Positions 1-7,498 of a DNA stretch of 64,000 nt are shown piece by piece (the first letter of the stretch is position 1; each line of letters begins with the position of its first letter). The notes under the pieces were generated by a model. The model was not told the origin of the DNA and ran no database searches. It saw only the letters and a program-made list of their open reading frames with translations. The position numbers were made by a program, and so were the translations under genes. This DNA comes from Alphaproteobacteria bacterium. GTDB lineage: Bacteria > Pseudomonadota > Alphaproteobacteria > UBA8366. The stretch spans positions 186,001 to 250,000 of the forward strand of contig JANQKC010000027.1 in assembly GCA_028281325.1 (NCBI GenBank), written 5' to 3'.

Positions 1-1152
1 CAATACGCGAACGGGGACTCGAACCCTCCAACCATCCGCAGGAAATTTTATTTGACCAAATTTTGAAAGACTGAGCTCCTTAGCATCATCATAACGAAGC
101 TGAGGATTCAGAAGTTTAACTTGGGCTATTTTTTGGGAATTTTTGGATAATGGCAAGTGCTGCTGCACAAGTGAATTATAGGCTCGAAACAAATGCCTAT
201 CCCTTACATAAGCCGCGAGCGTACGTGACCCATTGAGTGTTATTGCTTCAGTAAAGACAAATTTGTCGGGTTCCAGCTTCGGAATACGAATGGAAGTATT
301 CGGCCTATATTTAAGTATGCTGGAGGCAGTTGATAATTTGAATCTTGGATTTCCACTGTTTAATTCGACGAGAAATTCACTGAAACCCGCGTCTTTCGGA
401 TAATATTTGTAAAGGGAATTTTCCCTCAGTAAGATGTCATTTAGCGAGATTTTTCCGCCAGGTAAAACTACTTCCACCGTTGGTAGTTCGTTGAAACTAT
501 GAAGTAGCCTGTAAAGCGTCAGTAAGTTTCCATCAATATCGCCCCCTCGAAAACTAATCGTCGCAATTCCACTTAAATCGGAGAATTTTGCGATAGCGCG
601 TGCACTTGATTGCTTATCATGCACGGCAAGCTGGTCAATTCGTCTAAAAAAGTCCATCGACGCCCTTAAAGGTTTGCCGATTTCAACGCGAATCCTATCA
701 ACTTCCGCCTTTGTTTTCTCAACTTTGCCCTTGTGGATATCCGAACATGAATCGACATCTTTTATTATCTTTTTTATTTCGCCGAACTTGGGGATTTGCA
801 CGAAACCCAAATCTTCTTGCAACCTATCGTAATGAGAGGTTTTCACGGGGCTTACCGATCTTGTAATCTTCGGCCTAATTTCCCAAGAACATGATCCTTC
901 GGATTCTGTGCTCCGCACAAATCGCAGAACGAGACTGTACCTCCATGTTACTCGAAACTCTTTAATACCCGACGGATCACCGTATGATTCACTATTGCTT
1001 GGTATGACTCGTAGGATTTTCGTTCGCTCAGCAATTTTTACTTGTCGATCCGGCAAGGTACCGTCCGCGTGAGCAACAACAGCAATTTGAGCCAAACTTG
1101 CCCAAAAAATTAGATATCCCGTCAGTAATATGCCCCTTCGATCTATCCGCAT
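1..1152 (-). CDS. Hypothetical secreted protein, 5' part only (runs off left edge)
   Basis: This open frame is missing from the ORF track because it has no stop inside the window. Reading the minus strand from ATG at 1152 gives 384 uninterrupted codons to position 1. The N-terminus looks like a signal peptide: a basic start (MRIDRRG), a hydrophobic stretch (ILLTGYLIFWASLAQIAVV) and an AHA-like cleavage region near residue 29. The rest is mixed alpha/beta with many Lys, Ile, Asn and Ser, and I recognise no domain. Codon use (AAA, ATA, TTA, AAT) is clearly AT-richer than the flagellar genes, which suggests horizontal transfer. A GTG immediately before the ATG could also start translation. Function unknown; the coding call is strong because 1.15 kb stays open, the exact start is less sure. 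Confidence 0.8.
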   Translation of the reverse strand, partial: MRIDRRGILLTGYLIFWASLAQIAVVAHADGTLPDRQVKIAERTKILRVIPSNSESYGDPSGIKEFRVTWRYSLVLRFVRSTESEGSCSWEIRPKITRSVSPVKTSHYDRLQEDLGFVQIPKFGEIKKIIKDVDSCSDIHKGKVEKTKAEVDRIRVEIGKPLRASMDFFRRIDQLAVHDKQSSARAIAKFSDLSGIATISFRGGDIDGNLLTLYRLLHSFNELPTVEVVLPGGKISLNDILLRENSLYKYYPKDAGFSEFLVELNSGNPRFKLSTASSILKYRPNTSIRIPKLEPDKFVFTEAITLNGSRTLAAYVRDRHLFRAYNSLVQQHLPLSKNSQKIAQVKLLNPQLRYDDAKELSLSKFGQIKFPADGWRVRVPVRVL

Positions 1153-1386
1153 CACGCTTCTACAGCAATCAAAACAATTAAATATATGTCGGAAAATAAA
1201 CTATACGTTGATATTTTTCTGGTCGTCAACCCAGTTCAAGGAAAAGCTGAAACAGCGATATCTTGAAATCGGACGACGTGATTTGTCAGAAGATTTCTAC
1301 TGAAACGGGCATTGCAATAGCCCCCGTTCAGTGAGACGCTACTCAAGATTCGAATTTCACGGCAAGGTTCGAAATGGGAGCAACAA

Positions 1387-1521
1387 ATGAATGCCAAATT
1401 AAGGATTGTCGTGGCGGCTGCAACGGTGGCAATTTGCGTTGCGTTAGCCACTGAGTCATATGCATGCCCACAGGGTTATGTTCCATGTGGACCGGGATAT
1501 TGTTGCGTTGAAAGACGTTAG
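1387..1521 (+). CDS. Small secreted cysteine-rich peptide (44 aa)
   Basis: Too short for the ORF track. ATG at 1387 is preceded by GGGAG about 6-7 bases upstream. The product begins MNAKLRIVVAAATVAICVAL, a classic signal peptide, with likely cleavage after the AxA-like SYA. The mature part is only about 18 residues: CPQGYVPCGPGYCCVERR, with four cysteines, glycine, proline and tyrosine. Such a pattern suggests a disulfide-bonded or metal-binding exported peptide, but I cannot name a family. It lies between the AT-rich secreted-protein gene (opposite strand) and the TcuA-like gene. Confidence 0.65.
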   Translation: MNAKLRIVVAAATVAICVALATESYACPQGYVPCGPGYCCVERR

Positions 1522-1609
1522 CGCCAAAGCCTTGGAAGTGAGAAAATAAAATTGCGACAGCATATGGTCGCTGAACCATCAACAACTTATCCGGACTACC
1601 GGAATAAGT

Positions 1610-3124
1610 TTACCGCGCCTGGCCCAGCATCTTCACATGGTCCGCCGCCTCGCGGCCGGCGATCCGGCCGAAGGTGGCGCCCGCCATCAGGCCGGTGCCG
1701 CTGGCATAGTTGTGGAAATACAGGCCGCCGACCATCTCCCCCGCCGCGTAGAGGCCGGGGATGGCGCGCTTGCCGGTGCGCTCGACCTCGGCCTTGGTGC
1801 TGACCTTGATGCCGCCGAAGGTGAAGGTGACGCCCGCGGTCACGGCGTAGGCTTCGAAGGGCGGCGTGTCCAAGGGGTTGGCCCAGTTGGATTTATTGAT
1901 CGCCAGTCCCTCGGTGCAGCGGCCGTCATGCACGTTCGGGTCGAACGGGATGTCGGTGCGAATCGAGGCGTTGAAGTCCTTCACCGTCTGGATGAACCGG
2001 TCGGCGTTCACGCCCTCCAGCTTGGGCGCGAGCTCCTCGATGGTGTTGGCGGTGACCTTGGTGATTCGCCGGATGTGATACTCGCTGCGCAGCAGATGCG
2101 TGACCTTCTGGTCGAAGATTTGCCAGGCGAACATGCCCGGCTGCTGCAGGATTTCGCCGCCGTAGCGGGCGTAGCAATAGCTGTGGAAATCCTCGCCCTC
2201 GTCGCGGAACCGCTCGCCGTTGGCGTTCACGACGATGCTGAACGGCACGTTATGCTTCTGGAACTGATCGCCGATATCCAGGTCGCCGTAGGCCGGCGCG
2301 TTCAGGTCCCAGGCCACCGCATGGCAGCCGGACCAGTGCCCATAGGGCATGGCGCCGATATCGAGCGCCATGGTGAGCCCTTCCCCGTTGTTGTATTCGG
2401 TGCCGCGCACCTTGGCGAGGTCCCAGCCGGGGCCGAGGTAGCGGGCGCGCATCTCCTGGTTCGATTCGAACCCGCCGCAGGCCAGCACCACCGCCTTCGA
2501 GTCGAGATTCAATACCTTGCCCTTGTGGCGGCAGCGCACGCCGTGCACGCCGCGATCCTCGTCATACAGCAGGTCGGTCGCCGTCGCCTCGTACAGCACG
2601 TCGATGCCCGCCTTCTCCGCCTTGTCGTGCAGCGTCTGGACCAACTGCTCGCCGCCGCCGTTGATGCGCAGCGCCAGCCCGCCCCAGAACTTGAACTTGC
2701 CGTCCACCTTGAACGCCTGCCGCCCGGTCGCCGGGATCAGGTCGATGCCGTGCGTGGTCATCCATTTCGCGGTGTCGAAACTGTTGGTGACCAGCACCTC
2801 GATCAGGTCCGCGTCGGAGCGGTACTGGGTCATGCGGAAGATGTCGTCGTAATACTGGTCGTGCGTGTAGGTGCCGAAGTCGATATTGTCGAGATCCTCG
2901 TCGGCGAGGCTCGGGCACAATTCCATCAAATCGTCGACACCGTTGTAGGAGAATCGGAAGGCGCCGCCGGTGAAGGCCGAGTTGCCGCCGCGCGAGTCCT
3001 TGAGCGCGGTCTCCAGCATCAGCACCGACGCGCCGTTCTCCACCGCCGACAGGGCCGCGCAGGTCGCCGCGTTTCCCGCGCCGACGACGATGATGTCCAC
3101 TTCCTTTCCGACGACGTCCGTCAT
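1610..3124 (-). CDS. tcuA: FAD-dependent tricarballylate dehydrogenase / fumarate-reductase-type flavoprotein (TcuA-like)
   Basis: A 504-residue FAD-binding-2 family flavoprotein. Near the N-terminus the Rossmann motif VDIIVVGAGNAA binds the FAD; further on are ACGGFESN and the C-terminal AGEMVGGLYFHNYASGTGL region that closes the FAD site, as in fumarate-reductase flavoproteins. TcuA oxidises tricarballylate to cis-aconitate. The track's 565-residue ORF starts 61 codons too early; the ATG at 3124 has a GAGG about 9 bases upstream and puts the Rossmann strand where the family has it. No tcuB or tcuC neighbour is present, so the substrate is uncertain; a related 3-ketosteroid or fumarate-type oxidoreductase is the alternative. 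It is divergent from the M81 peptidase gene. Confidence 0.75.
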   Translation of the reverse strand: MTDVVGKEVDIIVVGAGNAATCAALSAVENGASVLMLETALKDSRGGNSAFTGGAFRFSYNGVDDLMELCPSLADEDLDNIDFGTYTHDQYYDDIFRMTQYRSDADLIEVLVTNSFDTAKWMTTHGIDLIPATGRQAFKVDGKFKFWGGLALRINGGGEQLVQTLHDKAEKAGIDVLYEATATDLLYDEDRGVHGVRCRHKGKVLNLDSKAVVLACGGFESNQEMRARYLGPGWDLAKVRGTEYNNGEGLTMALDIGAMPYGHWSGCHAVAWDLNAPAYGDLDIGDQFQKHNVPFSIVVNANGERFRDEGEDFHSYCYARYGGEILQQPGMFAWQIFDQKVTHLLRSEYHIRRITKVTANTIEELAPKLEGVNADRFIQTVKDFNASIRTDIPFDPNVHDGRCTEGLAINKSNWANPLDTPPFEAYAVTAGVTFTFGGIKVSTKAEVERTGKRAIPGLYAAGEMVGGLYFHNYASGTGLMAGATFGRIAGREAADHVKMLGQAR

Positions 3125-3528
3125 GGAAGATACCTCGCTTTTGGTCGCGGAACCTGGACGGTCCGCACGTATCAAGCTATTGAGCCCTCTTATACAAACG
3201 ATCCATGATTTCCGCCAAATCGGCGTTGTCGTGCGAATTGCGGCAGAATTCCCGACGCGCCATCGTAGGCGGATGGCGGAACGCGATGGCGCGGGGTCTG
3301 ACCGCACCGTAACGACTTCTTCACGGTTTCAAAACCACACCCCCTCGACCGTAGGGTTTGCAACGCGCTACACTTCCCTCACCCGGACGGTGACGATCCG
3401 ACAGGGCCGCCTGCCTTATCGCGGCGGGCGCCTCTCTCGCACCCCTCATCCGCCTGTCCGGTCCCGACGCCATCCCGCGAAGGCATGGCGCTTTCGCAGA
3501 CCCGCCTTCCCATCACCAGGGGTTCGAC
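3125..3528. other. 404-bp divergent intergenic region
   Basis: This gap separates the tcuA-like gene (minus) from the M81 peptidase gene (plus) and must hold both promoters. I see no convincing sigma-54 site, FlbD-like palindrome, hairpin terminator or small gene with a good ribosome site here. The long ORFs that cross it in the track are shadows. Confidence 0.5.
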
Positions 3529-5064
3529 ATGAATACAGAGACACCGAAACGCATCGCCATTCTCGGCTTCAGCCTGGAAACCAACCGCTTCGCGCCGCCC
3601 GCCCGCGAGACCGAGTTCCGCGACCGCGGTCTGTTCCATGGCGAGGAGATTACCTTGGACGCCCGCCGTCCGGCGCCGGTGATCAACGGCGGCATTTGCG
3701 GATTCTTCCAGGTGATGGACGCGCACGGCCCGTGGGAGCCGGTGCCGATCGCCTTCGCCAGCGCGCACCCGAACGGCCCGGCCGAGAAAACCTTCTTCGA
3801 CGGGCTTCTGCAGTCCATGCGCGACGGCCTTGAGAAGGCAGGCGACCTGGACGGCGTCTATATCTGCGAACACGGCGCAGGCCTGGCCGAGGGCAACGAC
3901 GACCCGGACGGCGAGGTGTTCGCCCTGGTGCGCGGGATCGTCGGCCCGGACGTGCCGGTGATCGCAACGCTCGACCTGCACGCCAACGTCTCCGAGCGCA
4001 TGGTCAGCGAACCCGACGTCCTGATTTCCTATATCACCAACCCGCATGTCGACGCGTTCGAACGCGGCGAGGAGGCGGCCCGCTGCATGCTGGAGATGTT
4101 CGGCGGGGTGAAACCGAAGATGGCCTCGATCCGCATTCCCCTGGTCGCGCCGTCGGTGACGCTGTTGACGGCGGAGGGGCACCCCTATGGCGACCTGATC
4201 CGCCTCGGCCAATCCAAGCTCGACGACGATATCATGAACGTGTCGATCACCGCAGGCTTCGCCTACAGCGACACCGACCGCAACGGCATGACGATCACGG
4301 TGACGGCGCGCGAGGATCAGGCGAAGGCCGACGCGCTGGCGCGGGAGCTGGCCATCGCCGGCTGGGCGGACCGCGAACGGTACCAGACGCGGATGACCGA
4401 CCTGGAGGAATGCACCCGGCTTGCGTTGGAGGTCGGCCAGGACGCCAGCAAGCCCAACCTGCTGTTCTGCGACCCGGCGGACAACCCCGGCGGCGGCGGG
4501 CGCGGCAACACGACCTATATCCTGAAGGCCTTCGCCGAGGCCGGCGTGGAGAATTGCGTCTTCGCCGTGTTCAACGATCCGGCGCTGGTCAAACGCGCGG
4601 ACGCAGCCGGCGTCGGCGCGACGTTCACCGCGACCTTCAACAGCGAAGAGACGAACGAGTTCTCCCAACCGTTCGAGGCCGAGGTCACGGTCGAGAAGTT
4701 GAGCGACGGCGAATTCGCGGGAACCGTCGGCATGCCGAAAGGCCGCACGGTTCAACTCGGCCGCTCCTGCCTGCTGCGGCTCGGCGGCATCCGGATCATC
4801 GTCATCTCGATCCGCCAGCAATGCCTGAGCAACGACTACCTGCAGCATTTCGGCGTGGACGCCGCCGAGGCCCGCAGCACGGTGGTGAAATCGCGCGGCC
4901 ATTTCCGCGCCGGCTTCCAGCACATCTTCCCGCCCGAACGCATCATCGAGGCGGACGTGCCGGGCCTGACCTCGTGCAACCTGCTCACCTTCCCCTGGAA
5001 GAACATCCCCCGCCCGGTCTACCCGATGGACCCGGAGACGACGTGGGAACCGCCGGCGGGGTAA
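3529..5064 (+). CDS. M81 family metallopeptidase (MlrC/microcystinase C-like)
   Basis: A 511-residue cytoplasmic protein of the M81/MlrC family, whose founding member cleaves the linear microcystin breakdown product; most homologues have unknown substrates. The N-terminal half carries EHGAGLAEGNDDPDGE, TLDLHANVS and NPHVDAFERG, which contain the conserved Asp/His residues that bind zinc. The C-terminal half has FCDPADNPGGGGRGNTT, the typical second-domain glycine-rich motif. ATG at 3529 follows AGGGG about 7 bases upstream. A bidirectional hairpin lies 25 bp after the stop. With the adjacent flavoprotein it may form a small catabolic locus, which is inference. Confidence 0.85.
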   Translation: MNTETPKRIAILGFSLETNRFAPPARETEFRDRGLFHGEEITLDARRPAPVINGGICGFFQVMDAHGPWEPVPIAFASAHPNGPAEKTFFDGLLQSMRDGLEKAGDLDGVYICEHGAGLAEGNDDPDGEVFALVRGIVGPDVPVIATLDLHANVSERMVSEPDVLISYITNPHVDAFERGEEAARCMLEMFGGVKPKMASIRIPLVAPSVTLLTAEGHPYGDLIRLGQSKLDDDIMNVSITAGFAYSDTDRNGMTITVTAREDQAKADALARELAIAGWADRERYQTRMTDLEECTRLALEVGQDASKPNLLFCDPADNPGGGGRGNTTYILKAFAEAGVENCVFAVFNDPALVKRADAAGVGATFTATFNSEETNEFSQPFEAEVTVEKLSDGEFAGTVGMPKGRTVQLGRSCLLRLGGIRIIVISIRQQCLSNDYLQHFGVDAAEARSTVVKSRGHFRAGFQHIFPPERIIEADVPGLTSCNLLTFPWKNIPRPVYPMDPETTWEPPAG

Positions 5065-5089
5065 CAGGCGACGATCGTGCGAATGAAAA

Positions 5090-5115
5090 GGCCCCGCAAC
5101 GGCGGAGCCTTTCTT
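5090..5115. terminator. Bidirectional rho-independent terminator
   Basis: GGCCCCGC-AACG-GCGGAGCC forms an 8-bp stem with one mismatch, followed by TTTCTTT on the plus strand and TTTTC on the minus strand. It sits between the converging M81 gene and the 49-residue minus-strand ORF. Confidence 0.75.
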
Positions 5116-5147
5116 TCGGCGGCGATGTCTTGGGGAGACATGTATCG

Positions 5148-5297
5148 TCAGCATTCCCTCGGCATGGAGTCGCGCATGTAAGAGAGGCGACGCTGGAACG
5201 CGGCAACCTCGGCCGCGTTGTGAGTGCGGTAACGATGGTCGCGCGGCTTCATCGCGTCGAACCAAACGGATTTCCAATAGAGCATCAACGTCGGCAT
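5148..5297 (-). CDS. Small hypothetical protein (49 aa)
   Basis: Below the ORF-track length limit. The minus-strand frame from ATG 5297 encodes MPTLMLYWKSVWFDAMKPRD and ends in RRLSYMRDSMPREC. GAGGAAC lies about 6 bases upstream of the ATG, and a terminator with a T-run on this strand lies 39 bp past the stop, so the interval looks like a complete transcription unit. The product is basic and aromatic-rich with no signal peptide. I do not recognise a family. It could be a chance ORF, but the ribosome site and terminator argue against that. Confidence 0.5.
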   Translation of the reverse strand: MPTLMLYWKSVWFDAMKPRDHRYRTHNAAEVAAFQRRLSYMRDSMPREC

Positions 5298-5572
5298 GGC
5301 ATGTTCCTCGAACTTGGCTGTTGGGGCTTACGGCGTGGCCTCATGAACCGCACCGTCGATGAATGCACGGTAAGGCCTGCGCGTTTCCGCGGAATTTCCG
5401 AATGGCCGGAAAACTGTTTCAATTGTTTCCATCACGGCTGCCGAACTCCCGGACCACGGCGGATGGACGGGTTCGCGCCTCGACAGCCATGCTTCGCAAC
5501 GAACGGAAACGGTGCTACCGTCCCTTCCGACAGGCGTCATTTTGCCGGTCAACGCAATTTGGAGGGGGTCCC

Positions 5573-6061
5573 ATGACTGATTTCGATACGGGCAACGGCG
5601 GCTCGGCCGGCGGCCGGCAGCCGCACAAGCTTCTGCTCGCCGCTTGCTATCTGGCCGCCATCTTCATCGCCTACACCTTCGTGAAGTATCTTTATTTCAA
5701 GTTCATCCCCGATCCGGATGCGAATTCGATCTTCCGCGACCTGGAAACATGGAGCGGCATCGCCTGGGTGAATCCGTATTTCCGATTCTTCACCGGCGGT
5801 GTCGAGTTGATCGCCTCGATCCTTTTGTTCATCCCCGGCCTGCAGATTCTCGGCGCGCTGCTGACGGCCGGCACGCTCACCAGCGCGATCCTGCTTCACC
5901 TCGTCGGGCCGATCGGGATCGAGGGCGCGCGCGGCGACCTGTTCCTGGAAGCGCTCGTCTGCGCAGCGCTGGCATACGGGATCATCTTCGTGCGGCGGCA
6001 TGAAATTCGCCGGCTCCTTCAGTTTCTTTTGCTCGACCCGTCGCTCTACCGCTTGCGGTAG
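5573..6061 (+). CDS. DoxX-like integral membrane protein
   Basis: A 162-residue protein with about four hydrophobic helices (around residues 19-40, 68-85, 88-110 and 125-145), the size and layout of DoxX-like proteins. The track ORF starts 70 codons upstream; ATG at 5573 follows GGAGGGGGTCCC, a strong ribosome site, so I use that. The last quarter is basic (RRHEIRRLLQF), likely cytoplasmic. DoxX relatives are small quinone/redox-linked or unknown membrane proteins; nothing here fixes a reaction. The next gene, a CMD-family protein, lies 73 bp downstream on the same strand, a plausible two-gene redox-related operon. Confidence 0.65.
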   Translation: MTDFDTGNGGSAGGRQPHKLLLAACYLAAIFIAYTFVKYLYFKFIPDPDANSIFRDLETWSGIAWVNPYFRFFTGGVELIASILLFIPGLQILGALLTAGTLTSAILLHLVGPIGIEGARGDLFLEALVCAALAYGIIFVRRHEIRRLLQFLLLDPSLYRLR

Positions 6062-6134
6062 GATCGGGCCGGACGAGCCGGTCACCCACGCGGCGGTCCC
6101 GGCAATCCTGCAAACCACGACAGCGAGATAACAC

Positions 6135-6923
6135 ATGGCGGAATCCAACCGCGAAGACCTCCGGCGGCATGGGTCCGCATGGCGCCGCAAACTTGGACAG
6201 TCCGACGACGATGCGGGTCTATCCGCCCCCGGCTATCGCGACTTGATCGACGAGATGGCGTATCACGGCGTTTGGGCGCGCGACGGCCTCGCCCCCACGG
6301 ACCGCATCCTGGTAACGCTCGCCACCCTGTGTCTGACGCCGACCGACGCCGCGTTGCGCCGCGCCGTGGAGGGCGCGCTCGACCTCGGTCTCGACGCCCG
6401 GAGCATCCTCGAAGTGTTCGTCCAAGCGGGCCTGTATGGTGGCTTCCCCCTGACCGAAGCTGCGACCGTCGTTGCCGACGGCGTCTTCACCGACCGCGGC
6501 GTGCCGATCCCCGACGGCCCACCGCGCGACGATCCGCTGGAAGAATTGGATGACCGCGGTCAGCGCATCATGGCGGCGCTGCACGGCGCGCGCAGCGCAT
6601 CCGGTTACGCAGCGCCCGATAACCCCGCCACGGCCGGATTGTATGGCGCCGCAATCCGCTACGGCTATGGCGAAATCTGGGCGCGGCCGGGCCTCGACCT
6701 GCGGCAACGCATGCTCGTCGCGATTGCCTGCTTCGTCGTTCTCGGCCTCGACAGCCAACTGGAAAAGTTTGCCCAATCCGCAACGAATGTCGGGTTGGAC
6801 CGGAGCGCGGTGATCGAGGCGATCATGCAGACCGCGCCCTACGGCGGATATCCGAAAGCGTTGAATGCCTTAAGCATTTTAGGCGACCTACCCGATGGTC
6901 CCGTCACGGACGCCACTGCATGA
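6135..6923 (+). CDS. Carboxymuconolactone decarboxylase family protein, two CMD domains
   Basis: A 262-residue protein with two CMD repeats. The first (about 40-115) has RILVTLATLCL then GLDARSILEVFVQAGLYGGFP; the second (about 160-250) has RMLVAIACFVVLGL then GLDRSAVIEAIMQTAPYGGYP. These repeat the helix and E-x(3)-Q-x(2)-x-Y-G-G-P features of gamma-carboxymuconolactone decarboxylase. Neither repeat has the CxxC pair of AhpD-type peroxidase partners, so a decarboxylase or lactonase-like role is more likely than antioxidant relay. Its last 20 bases overlap the convergent GNAT gene. Substrate unknown. Confidence 0.8.
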   Translation: MAESNREDLRRHGSAWRRKLGQSDDDAGLSAPGYRDLIDEMAYHGVWARDGLAPTDRILVTLATLCLTPTDAALRRAVEGALDLGLDARSILEVFVQAGLYGGFPLTEAATVVADGVFTDRGVPIPDGPPRDDPLEELDDRGQRIMAALHGARSASGYAAPDNPATAGLYGAAIRYGYGEIWARPGLDLRQRMLVAIACFVVLGLDSQLEKFAQSATNVGLDRSAVIEAIMQTAPYGGYPKALNALSILGDLPDGPVTDATA

Positions 6924-7386
6924 CGGTGTGGGTTTCGGTTTCGTCGGCACCCGAAAATCCCAGTCTTTCATAGAATACCCGGGCGCGCGGGTTGACCTTC
7001 ATCACACGCAGTTGGATCGACACGCCAAGACGCCGGGCTTCATCAAAAAGCATGGACATGCATCGCCCGCCGATGCCTTGGCCTTGGTGTTCCGGCGCGA
7101 GGAAGATCTGATTGAGCTTAAGACGGTCGTTCGTCAGGTCGAGCGTCATAACGCCCCGGTCGACCGCACGTAGGCCGATGATACGATAATCGTAGCGTGC
7201 GAAGTTGCGTGCATGCCGTTGACGTTCCCGCCGCTCGTCCCAGCCTTCATTTTTGTCCACATAAACCCGAAAGGCCGCCTTTCGCATCGCAAAAGCGAAT
7301 GCGCTGTCGTCCTCCACGGCGCGGCGCAGCACAAGGTCCCCGCTCGTGTCGCGCAGTACCGGGTCAAGTTGAAATCTGGCCGTCAT
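6904..7386 (-). CDS. GNAT family N-acetyltransferase
   Basis: A 160-residue GNAT fold protein. LNQIFLAPEHQGQGIGG is beta-4 followed by the acetyl-CoA pyrophosphate loop (Q-x-x-G-x-G), and VNPRARVFYERLGF is the usual C-terminal helix and strand. I start at ATG 7386, preceded by GTGGGA at proper spacing, rather than at the track's start 27 codons upstream. The 3' end overlaps the convergent CMD gene by 20 bp. It lies 112 bp downstream of cckA on the same strand, but nothing links it to the flagellum. Acceptor substrate unknown. Confidence 0.8.
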   Translation of the reverse strand: MTARFQLDPVLRDTSGDLVLRRAVEDDSAFAFAMRKAAFRVYVDKNEGWDERRERQRHARNFARYDYRIIGLRAVDRGVMTLDLTNDRLKLNQIFLAPEHQGQGIGGRCMSMLFDEARRLGVSIQLRVMKVNPRARVFYERLGFSGADETETHTVMQWRP

Positions 7387-7498
7387 TGCGAAATCCCACG
7401 GCGGTCGCACGCCGTTGATCGGTCCGACATGCTTAGCACGAGTTTCCCGACAAGCCTGCACCGACAAAAGCGAGCGGCCTGTGACGTGCGATCGCGCG

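Noticed and set aside
1-40. tRNA T-arm-like sequence on the minus strand (GGTTCGAGTCCC), possible tRNA end or attachment site
   Set aside because: The T-stem has mismatches, no acceptor stem or anticodon arm is found, and the bases lie in frame inside a long open reading frame.
1637-3208. 523-codon plus-strand ORF
   Set aside because: Shadow of the TcuA-like gene; composition is repetitive Arg/His/Ala/Val and no domain is seen.
3125-3307. 61-codon N-terminal extension of the TcuA-like gene
   Set aside because: No homology-like sequence; the ATG at 3124 has a ribosome site and correct Rossmann position.
3379-5277. 632-codon minus-strand ORF
   Set aside because: Antisense shadow of the M81 peptidase gene.
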